A DNA stretch of 5,031 bases. Origin: an uncultured Bacillus sp. Lineage in GTDB: Bacteria > Bacillota > Bacilli > Bacillales > Cytobacillaceae. The stretch's first letter is position 1. Every line of letters starts with the position of its first letter. Positions 1 to 5,031 of the stretch are shown one piece after another. Position numbers and translations under genes: made by a program. The DNA lies in contig CALCRD010000440.1 of the NCBI GenBank assembly GCA_937894355.1, positions 1-5,031 of the forward strand, given 5' to 3'. Under the pieces are notes generated by a model that did no database searches, had not been told where the DNA came from, and saw nothing but the letters and a program-made list of their open reading frames with translations.

Positions 1-2
1 AG

Positions 3-77
3 CTTATTGGGTTGAATAACTTCCGGCAGTGGGAGGATGCTTTGGAGGAGTATTTAGGGAAAAATGATTTAGATTAG
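3..77 (+). CDS. C-terminal end of an upstream gene, possibly RmlD-like sugar nucleotide reductase (partial)
   Basis: The third reading frame is open from the window edge to a TAG at 75-77 and encodes 24 residues ending in a Trp-Glu-Asp-Ala-Leu-Glu-Glu-Tyr-Leu stretch followed by a short charged tail. A Trp-x-Asp-Ala-Leu-x-x-Tyr-Leu ending is characteristic of dTDP-4-dehydrorhamnose reductases (RmlD/RfbD) and related short-chain sugar nucleotide reductases, which would fit the neighbouring glycan genes. This is recognition of a very short tail only, so the coding call is fairly safe but the product is a guess. No catalytic residues are visible. Confidence 0.5.
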   Translation, partial: LIGLNNFRQWEDALEEYLGKNDLD

Positions 78-82
78 TACGG

Positions 83-97
83 GAAAAGTAGCTTTTC
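83..97 (+). terminator. Small hairpin followed by a T-rich stretch, possible weak terminator
   Basis: GAAAAG (83-88) and CTTTTC (92-97) are perfect inverted repeats separated by three bases, and two further G-T wobble pairs can extend the stem outward (81-82 with 98-99). A T-rich run (93-105, interrupted by C97 and A101) follows. The position, six bases after the upstream stop codon, suits an intrinsic terminator or attenuator. However, the stem is short and only its terminal pairs are G-C, so it may be leaky or fortuitous. Confidence 0.3.
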
Positions 98-147
98 TTT
101 ATTTTATACGGATATAAATTACTTTAATAACTAACGAAACAGATCTT

Positions 148-154
148 GAAGGGA
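148..154 (+). promoter_or_regulatory. Ribosome binding site that sets the aminotransferase start at ATG 164
   Basis: GAAGGGA lies nine bases before the ATG at 164. The frame is also open from a TTG at 146, but that TTG has no Shine-Dalgarno-like sequence in front of it and would itself overlap this site. The ATG is therefore preferred. Confidence 0.7.
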
Positions 155-163
155 TTGATTTAC

Positions 164-1372
164 ATGAATATATCTTTTTCTCCTCCAGATATCTCAGAAC
201 TTGAAATAAAAGAAGTAGTTGATACATTAAAATCCGGTTGGCTCACAACCGGACCAAAAACAAAGCTATTTGAAGAAAAGATTGCGGAGTATACCCATAC
301 TTCAAAAGCGGTTTGCTTAAATTCAGCTACCGCTGCTATGGAACTTACCTTGAGACTTCTGGGTATAGGTGATGGTGATGAGGTGATCACTTCAGCCTAT
401 ACATATACTGCCTCGGCCAGTGTTATTCATCATGTAGGCGCAAAAATTGTTCTGGTCGATACAGCTAAAGACTCTTATCAAATGGATTATGATCAATTAG
501 AGCAGGCGATAACGGAAAAAACAAAGGTGATCATACCTGTAGATATTGCAGGAATAATGTGTGATTATGACCGGTTATTTGAGATTGTTGAAAGTAAAAG
601 AACAATCTTTAATCCTAAAAACGAACTACAAAGGGCTTTCGGTAGGGTTATAGTTTTAGCTGACGCTGCCCATTCATTTGGAGCGACATATAAAGGGAAA
701 CAAAGCGGGGAGGTAGCAGATTTTAGCTGTTTTTCCTTTCATGCTGTGAAAAATCTTACTACTAGTGAGGGTGGAGCAGTTACGTGGCGTGATATTCCGG
801 AAGTTGATAATGAAGAGATTTATAAAAGGTATATGCTTTTATCCTTACATGGCCAGTCAAAGGATGCCCTTGCGAAAGCAAAAATGGGGGGATGGGAATA
901 CGATATAGTTTTTCCAGGGTATAAATGCAATATGACGGATATTCTGGCATCAATCGGACTTGGTCAATTACAGAGATATCCAGAGATTTTAAAAAGAAGA
1001 AAGCAAATTGTTAAAATGTATGATGAAGCATTGAATGATTGTAATGTTAATATTCTAAAACATTTTGGAGATGAATTTACATCAAACTATCATTTGTATC
1101 TGGTTAGGATTATTGACAAGGATGAGAGCTATCGAAATAATGTTATTAAAAAAATGGCGGGGAAAGGAATTGCTACCAACGTACATTATAAACCATTACC
1201 AATGCATACAGCTTATCGAAACATGGGGTTTGATATAAAAAATTATTCTAATGCTTTTAACATGTACAAAAATGGGATTACATTGCCACTTCACACCTTG
1301 CTTACTGATGAAGAGATTGGGTATGTAATAGTTTCTTTTAAGAAAGTTTTATTTAATGAAGTAGAAAGGTGA
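164..1372 (+). CDS. DegT/DnrJ/EryC1/StrS family sugar aminotransferase (PLP-dependent)
   Basis: This is a full-length (402 residue) fold-type I PLP enzyme that transfers an amino group, normally from glutamate, to a keto sugar nucleotide in the cytoplasm, giving an amino sugar for glycan assembly. Visible family landmarks are the GWLTTGP start (about 25-31), the cofactor phosphate-binding NSATAAMEL segment (53-61), Asp167 and His170 in DAAHSFGA, which contact the PLP ring, Lys196 in SFHAVKNLTTSEGG as the Schiff-base lysine, the GYKCNMTD segment (252-259) and HYKPLP (341-346). About 20 extra residues (roughly 142-162) precede the DAAH motif compared with typical members. The exact substrate (4-keto-6-deoxy UDP-, GDP- or dTDP-hexose) cannot be read from the sequence. 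The TTG at 146 is an alternative start but lacks a ribosome binding site. The stop codon overlaps the start of the next gene, indicating translational coupling. Confidence 0.92.
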   Translation: MNISFSPPDISELEIKEVVDTLKSGWLTTGPKTKLFEEKIAEYTHTSKAVCLNSATAAMELTLRLLGIGDGDEVITSAYTYTASASVIHHVGAKIVLVDTAKDSYQMDYDQLEQAITEKTKVIIPVDIAGIMCDYDRLFEIVESKRTIFNPKNELQRAFGRVIVLADAAHSFGATYKGKQSGEVADFSCFSFHAVKNLTTSEGGAVTWRDIPEVDNEEIYKRYMLLSLHGQSKDALAKAKMGGWEYDIVFPGYKCNMTDILASIGLGQLQRYPEILKRRKQIVKMYDEALNDCNVNILKHFGDEFTSNYHLYLVRIIDKDESYRNNVIKKMAGKGIATNVHYKPLPMHTAYRNMGFDIKNYSNAFNMYKNGITLPLHTLLTDEEIGYVIVSFKKVLFNEVER

Positions 1373-2058
1373 ATAGGCAAGAAATAATGCTTGATAATAA
1401 CGAAAAATGTTCTTTATTCGATATTGATATGATATTGGAACAGTGTAAAACTCAACTAATTATTAAAAGGATATTTGATATTATTCTTTCTTCGGTTGGG
1501 TTGGTTTGTTTAACACCGATTTTTTTATTAATTAGTATTATTATCAAAATTGGTTCTGAAGGGCCTGTGTTATTTAAACAGATACGTGTAGGTAAAAACG
1601 GGAAAGAATTTAAAATATTAAAATTTCGCACGATGGTTGTTGATGCAGAGAATAAAGGGATACAGCTTACTATAGGGAAAGATAATAGAGTAACCAAAGT
1701 CGGGTATTTATTAAGAAAAACAAAATTAGATGAGCTACCACAACTAATCAATGTTCTAAATGGCGATATGAGTTTTGTTGGCCCAAGACCGGAAGTGCCC
1801 AAATACGTTGCGCTATATAATGGTAATCAACGAAACATATTGAAAGTAAGACCAGGAATTACTGATCTAGCCTCAATAAAGTATAGAAATGAGAATATTT
1901 TACTTGCGAAAACCGTTGAGCCTGAAAAGACATATATTGAAGAAATTATTCCTGCGAAAGTTGCTTTAAATAATCAGTATTTGCAAAATATATCCGTGGT
2001 TAATGACTTGAAGATTATTATTAAAACAATATTATTACTGTTCATGAGAAGTAAATAA
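1369..2058 (+). CDS. Initiating sugar transferase (undecaprenyl-phosphate phosphoglycosyl transferase, Bac_transf family)
   Basis: The enzyme transfers a sugar-1-phosphate from a nucleotide sugar to undecaprenyl phosphate at the cytoplasmic membrane, the first step of repeat-unit assembly. At 229 residues it is the small PglC-like form without the four-helix WbaP/WcaJ-type N-terminal region. A hydrophobic re-entrant segment (about 35-60, with Thr-Pro at 49-50) follows the KRIFD start. Then come KFRTM (85-89), the catalytic Asp121-Glu122 pair in LDELPQ, GPRPE (138-142) and PGIT (162-165). The PGIT motif continues as DLASIKYRNE rather than the common GLAQ. The GTG start overlaps the preceding TGA, and its own upstream site (GAAG at 1358-1361) is weak. 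An in-frame ATG at 1387 is possible but also poorly served. The sugar specificity is not determinable. The neighbouring aminotransferase hints at an amino sugar, but this is inference. Confidence 0.92.
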   Translation: MNRQEIMLDNNEKCSLFDIDMILEQCKTQLIIKRIFDIILSSVGLVCLTPIFLLISIIIKIGSEGPVLFKQIRVGKNGKEFKILKFRTMVVDAENKGIQLTIGKDNRVTKVGYLLRKTKLDELPQLINVLNGDMSFVGPRPEVPKYVALYNGNQRNILKVRPGITDLASIKYRNENILLAKTVEPEKTYIEEIIPAKVALNNQYLQNISVVNDLKIIIKTILLLFMRSK

Positions 2059-2060
2059 AA

Positions 2061-2067
2061 GAAGGAG
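2061..2067 (+). promoter_or_regulatory. Strong ribosome binding site for the ExoA-like glycosyltransferase
   Basis: GAAGGAG sits eight bases before the ATG at 2076, in the 17-base gap after the sugar transferase stop. It is the best match to the anti-Shine-Dalgarno sequence in the window. Confidence 0.8.
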
Positions 2068-2075
2068 TAGATTAT

Positions 2076-3074
2076 ATGCTAGTGTCATTTATTGTAGTTG
2101 CATATAATGCAGAGCAAAAGCTGGATAGCCTATTAAATGATTTGAAAAAACAAGATTACGATCACAAAAATATTGAGGTTATTTTAGTTGATGGGTATTC
2201 AGATGATGATACAAAGCAAGTTATGGAGAAATTTGCAGAATCAAATTGTGATTTTTCGAGAGTATGTGTTTTGGATAACCCAAAAAGGATTTTACCTTGG
2301 GGTTGGAATATTGCGTTGAAGGAAAGTCGGGGAGATATAATACTACGGGTAGACGCTCATTCTTCAATACCTGAAGATTTTATTAGAAAAAATGTGGAAT
2401 GTATAAGATCAGGAGAAAAGATATGCGGTGGGCCAAGAAAGAGTATTATTGATCAGAATAGTGGATGGCAAAGAACACTATTATTGGCGGAAACATCAAT
2501 GTTTGGTAGTGGGATAGCAGAGTATCGTCGAAAAAGGGAGAAAAAATATGTTAAAACTTTAGCTCATGCCGCCTATAGTAGAGAGGTCTTTCAAAAAGTA
2601 GGGAATTATAATGAGCGCCTAGTTAGAACAGAAGATAATGAAATCCATTATCGAATGAGACAAGCGGGATATAAGTTTTGTTTTGACCCATCTATAGTTT
2701 CATATCATCATGCGAGAAATAGTCTGTCCAAAATGCTTAAGCAAAAATACTTAAACGGGTATTGGATTGGATTGACACTTGGTATATGTCCTAAATGTTT
2801 TTCATGGTATCATTTTGTACCTCTGGGGTTTGTGCTCGCTATTATCGCCACCTCTATAAGCACATTATGGGGGATTATATTCCCTTCTCAATTGATTTGG
2901 GGAACATATTGGACAGGAGCATTAATTATGATGTTGTTGTCTATAATAAAAGAACGGTTTTGCACACAGTTTTTACTATTGCCAGTATTGTTTTTCCTGT
3001 TGCATATGAGTTATGGGTTGGGTACTGTAGTAGGAATTATAAAAATGTTATTCGAGGCAAGGAAACAGAATTAG
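2076..3074 (+). CDS. Family 2 glycosyltransferase, ExoA-like, with C-terminal membrane segments
   Basis: This 332-residue protein has a GT-A catalytic domain (about 1-225) followed by hydrophobic membrane stretches (about 246-268, 278-291 and 297-324). It would extend the lipid-linked oligosaccharide at the inner face of the cytoplasmic membrane using a nucleotide sugar. Seen directly: the SFIVVAYN opening, VDG at 38-40, a DNPKRILPWGWNIAL stretch (67-81), Asp93-Ala-His95 as the DxD-type metal site, and Thr185-Glu186-Asp187 as the acceptor and base region, with Tyr-His-His at 210-212 after it. The NPKRI...N...RVDAH pattern is the hallmark of the ExoA (succinoglycan) subgroup, whose founding member is a glucosyltransferase. 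Donor and linkage here are unknown. It is co-transcribed with the upstream initiating transferase, 17 bases away. Confidence 0.9.
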   Translation: MLVSFIVVAYNAEQKLDSLLNDLKKQDYDHKNIEVILVDGYSDDDTKQVMEKFAESNCDFSRVCVLDNPKRILPWGWNIALKESRGDIILRVDAHSSIPEDFIRKNVECIRSGEKICGGPRKSIIDQNSGWQRTLLLAETSMFGSGIAEYRRKREKKYVKTLAHAAYSREVFQKVGNYNERLVRTEDNEIHYRMRQAGYKFCFDPSIVSYHHARNSLSKMLKQKYLNGYWIGLTLGICPKCFSWYHFVPLGFVLAIIATSISTLWGIIFPSQLIWGTYWTGALIMMLLSIIKERFCTQFLLLPVLFFLLHMSYGLGTVVGIIKMLFEARKQN

Positions 3075-3080
3075 AGTTTT

Positions 3081-3086
3081 AAGGAG
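3081..3086 (+). promoter_or_regulatory. Ribosome binding site for licD-like gene
   Basis: AAGGAG lies nine bases before the ATG at 3096, within the 21-base gap following the glycosyltransferase stop codon. It supports independent efficient initiation of the LicD-family gene. Confidence 0.75.
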
Positions 3087-3095
3087 AAGAATTCT

Positions 3096-3911
3096 ATGGA
3101 ATATGGTGCTGAGTTAAGAAAAGTTCAGTTAATGATATTGACCATATTTAAAGAGATAGTGCGTATTTGTGACGAGAACAATATTTCATATTTTATTATC
3201 GGTGGTACAGCTTTAGGTGCTGTTCGACACGGGGGTTTTATTCCTTGGGATGATGACCTTGATATTGGGATGACAAGAAGAAATTATAATAGGTTTCTAA
3301 AGATTGCACAAGAAAAATTGCCACCAGAACTTTTTCTTCAGACTGTTAAAACGGATCAGGAGTCAGTATTCTATTTCACCAAGGTAAGAAAAAATGGAAC
3401 GAAATTTATTGAAAAGTATTGCAAGGACTTGAATATACATCATGGCCTTTTTGTTGATATATTCCCCTTTGATAATATTCCGGACAATATAATGTTAAGA
3501 AAGAAGCATTACATAAAGGTTAACTTCTGGGCGAATCTTTTTATTTCAAGGTGCGTTACAGGAACAAGCGAACCACAGTATGGTGTTGTTGGATGTTTAA
3601 AAATAGCGATAAGAAAAGTATTGCATTTTTTTTTAAAACCATTATCAAAACAATATTTATATAAAAGACTTGATTTAGCATGTCAAGAGTACAATTCAGC
3701 AAAAAGCGAAACAGTATCGTTTGTCAAAAACTTATATTTACAAATACCCTCCATAGATGCGGAACATACCCAAAGGATTTTATTTGAAGGTTTAGAAGTA
3801 AGTTGCCCAGGACATGTTGAGGAGTATTTAAAACATAACTATGGTGATTATTTAATATTACCTTCTGAAGAGAAACGAGTGGGACATAGGCCTTATATTT
3901 TGGAGGTTTAA
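3096..3911 (+). CDS. LicD family protein (phosphocholine transferase-like)
   Basis: LicD proteins belong to the nucleotidyltransferase-fold superfamily and transfer phosphocholine, or another phospho-substituent from a CDP-activated donor, onto a glycan. At 271 residues this is a complete member. The diagnostic N-terminal block is intact: GGTALGAVRHGGFIPWDDD (36-54), whose acidic run continues to Asp56 and forms the metal site, then HHGLFVDIFPFD (115-126). The C-terminal block with YGDYLILPSEEKRVGHRP (249-266) is also typical. No signal peptide is seen. A hydrophobic patch near 143-150 is too short to call a membrane helix. It is flanked by two glycosyltransferases, so the acceptor is presumably the lipid-linked repeat unit. 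No LicA kinase, LicB transporter or LicC cytidylyltransferase is in view, so phosphocholine is not proven. The coding sequence contains a nine-T run at 3626-3634. Confidence 0.92.
   Translation: MEYGAELRKVQLMILTIFKEIVRICDENNISYFIIGGTALGAVRHGGFIPWDDDLDIGMTRRNYNRFLKIAQEKLPPELFLQTVKTDQESVFYFTKVRKNGTKFIEKYCKDLNIHHGLFVDIFPFDNIPDNIMLRKKHYIKVNFWANLFISRCVTGTSEPQYGVVGCLKIAIRKVLHFFLKPLSKQYLYKRLDLACQEYNSAKSETVSFVKNLYLQIPSIDAEHTQRILFEGLEVSCPGHVEEYLKHNYGDYLILPSEEKRVGHRPYILEV
3902..3906 (+). promoter_or_regulatory. Ribosome binding site inside licD that sets the GTG start of the last gene
   Basis: GGAGG lies within the final codons of the LicD-family gene, eight bases before the GTG at 3915. An in-frame TAA (3909-3911) blocks any earlier start, and the next in-frame ATG falls after the conserved N-terminal strand. 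The GTG is therefore the only sensible start. Confidence 0.8.
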
Positions 3912-3914
3912 AAG

Positions 3915-5031
3915 GTGGAGCAGATAAGGATATTACATGTTGTTTCTTCGCTTAATACTGGAAGCGGGGTTATGGGTGTTATTATGAATTATTACCGTAA
4001 TATTAACCGCGACAAGGTTCAATTTGACTTTCTATATTTCTATCAGACGCCAAGCGCCTTTGAAAGGGAGATCAAGGACTTGGGGGGTAATACATATTAT
4101 CTACCAAGACCTTCATTTGGGAAATTATTCGAAATATACAAAGTCTACAATAACTTTTTTAAAGAGAATGCTAGTAAATATAAGGCTGTTCATCTTCATG
4201 AAGTTTATCTGAATTTCTTCGTTTTACCAACTGCTAGGAAATATGGGATAAAACAGCTAATTGCCCACAGTCATAGTACAAAGTTTTCTGATAAGAAGCT
4301 TAGTGCTATAAGAAACCTTTTATTATGTTTGCCTATTAAAAAACAGGCAAATATTTATTTTGCATGTTCGAGGGCAGCAGGAAGGACTTTGTATGGTAAA
4401 AGACGCGTTAATTCCGGTAATGTTAAGGTTATCAATAATGCGATTGATGTTAACAGGTTTAAATATAATTCGGATATCAGATTAAGAATACGGCAAGAAC
4501 TTAACATTGATGATATGTTTGTAGTTGGACATATTGGCAGGTTTGCAGAAGCAAAAAATCATGATTTTTTGCTTAATATTTTTGTTGAAATACAAAAAAA
4601 GAAGCCAGACAGTGTTTTAATTCTTGTGGGAGACGGACCTCTACTTAAAGATATTAAATACAAAGCAAAAGAATATGGTATCGAGAGTTCCGTTCGTTTT
4701 TTGGGGACAAAAAGGAATATTGAGGATTTTTTGCAGGCAATGGATGTCTTTGTAATGCCTTCATTATTTGAGGGTTTACCGGTAACAGGTATTGAGGCGC
4801 AAGCTGCTGGGTTGATGTGCTTTATATCAGATACTGTAACCAAAGAAGTGGCAATCACTGATGTGCATTTTCTAGACCTTACAAGTTCCGCTAGTGTGTG
4901 GGCAGAGGAGATAATAAGACGGAGTACAGATTTTTTACGTAAAGATACAACAGAAAAAATAACAAAAGCGGGATTTAATATAAAGCGAGAGGCAAAGATG
5001 CTAGAGGAGTTTTATTTGGAGAAACATTTAA
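3915..5031 (+). CDS. Family 4 (GT-B) glycosyltransferase, EpsF-like, running to the window edge
   Basis: The 372 visible residues form a nearly or fully complete GT-B glycosyltransferase that would add a sugar from a nucleotide donor to the growing repeat unit at the cytoplasmic face of the membrane. The N-terminal domain opens with RILHVVSSLNTGSGVMG (5-21), the glycine-rich acceptor-side loop, followed by HLHE (93-96) and AHSHS (117-121). The C-terminal donor domain shows NAIDVNRF (175-182), GHIGRFAEAKNH (205-216), LILVGDGPL (235-243), and Glu286 and Glu294 of the EX7E signature. Layout and length match Bacillus EpsF-type transferases (about 380 residues). The window stops one base into codon 373. 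That base is an A, so a TAA cannot follow in this frame and at least one more codon exists. It starts with GTG three bases after the licD stop, so it is likely translationally coupled to it. Donor specificity is unknown. Confidence 0.9.
   Translation, partial: MEQIRILHVVSSLNTGSGVMGVIMNYYRNINRDKVQFDFLYFYQTPSAFEREIKDLGGNTYYLPRPSFGKLFEIYKVYNNFFKENASKYKAVHLHEVYLNFFVLPTARKYGIKQLIAHSHSTKFSDKKLSAIRNLLLCLPIKKQANIYFACSRAAGRTLYGKRRVNSGNVKVINNAIDVNRFKYNSDIRLRIRQELNIDDMFVVGHIGRFAEAKNHDFLLNIFVEIQKKKPDSVLILVGDGPLLKDIKYKAKEYGIESSVRFLGTKRNIEDFLQAMDVFVMPSLFEGLPVTGIEAQAAGLMCFISDTVTKEVAITDVHFLDLTSSASVWAEEIIRRSTDFLRKDTTEKITKAGFNIKREAKMLEEFYLEKHL

Noticed and set aside
100..130. Possible promoter with TATAAA at 113-118
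   Set aside because: No acceptable -35 element is found 16-18 bases upstream, and such AT-rich hexamers are expected by chance here.
146..163. TTG at 146 as the aminotransferase start
   Set aside because: There is no Shine-Dalgarno sequence before it, whereas GAAGGGA is ideally placed for the ATG at 164. The family N-terminus also fits the ATG.
2795..3082. A 95-codon open frame on the + strand within the end of the ExoA-like gene
   Set aside because: It lies in another frame over the membrane-spanning end of a well-supported glycosyltransferase, has no ribosome binding site and shows no recognisable domain.
3819..3830. A 12-base sequence (GAGGAGTATTTA) identical to positions 45-56, considered as a repeat
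   Set aside because: Both copies encode Glu-Glu-Tyr-Leu in unrelated genes and the flanks do not match, so this is codon coincidence rather than a repeat or attachment site.
4024..4212. A 62-codon + strand open frame
   Set aside because: It is an out-of-frame shadow inside the EpsF-like glycosyltransferase, whose own frame carries clear GT4 motifs.
4559..4858. Antisense open frames (also at 160-390 and 1452-1802)
   Set aside because: They are opposite conserved coding sequence, lack start signals and encode low-complexity Ser/Ile/Leu-rich products typical of antisense shadows.
1..5031. Search for insertion sequences, CRISPR arrays, tRNA or rRNA genes, toxin-antitoxin or defence genes
   Set aside because: No array of spaced direct repeats, transposase motif, terminal inverted repeats or cloverleaf-like sequence was seen. 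Nearly all the sequence is accounted for by glycan genes.

Overview
The window is an AT-rich, densely packed stretch of polysaccharide biosynthesis genes, all on the + strand. The low GC, strong GGAGG-type ribosome binding sites and protein styles (an EpsF-like glycosyltransferase, a LicD protein) suggest a Gram-positive member of the Bacillota, Bacillales-like or Clostridia-like. I cannot name a genus from sequence alone.

Layout: positions 3-77 are the last codons of an upstream gene, whose tail resembles dTDP-4-dehydrorhamnose reductase (RmlD). A non-coding gap of 86 bases follows, with a small hairpin. Then come five tightly spaced genes: a DegT/DnrJ/EryC1-type sugar aminotransferase (164-1372); a phosphoglycosyl transferase of the bacterial sugar transferase family (1369-2058), overlapping the first by 4 bases; an ExoA-like family 2 glycosyltransferase with C-terminal membrane segments (2076-3074); a LicD-family phosphotransferase (3096-3911); and an EpsF-like GT4 glycosyltransferase (3915 to the window edge). 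Gaps between the five range from a 4-base overlap to 21 bases, so they are almost certainly one transcription unit.

Inferred joint role: the aminotransferase makes a nucleotide-linked amino sugar. The phosphoglycosyl transferase loads the first sugar phosphate onto undecaprenyl phosphate at the cytoplasmic membrane. The two glycosyltransferases extend the repeat unit, and LicD adds a phospho-substituent (phosphocholine or similar). Flippase, polymerase, chain-length control and the enzymes that would make an activated choline donor are not in the window. The product is probably a capsule, exopolysaccharide or cell-wall-linked glycan, possibly zwitterionic.

I found no undescribed system. The region reads as an ordinary, though strain-specific, glycan cluster. 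The points worth a second look are a family-specific insert in the aminotransferase, a variant signature in the phosphoglycosyl transferase, the amino sugar plus LicD combination, and a nine-T run inside licD.
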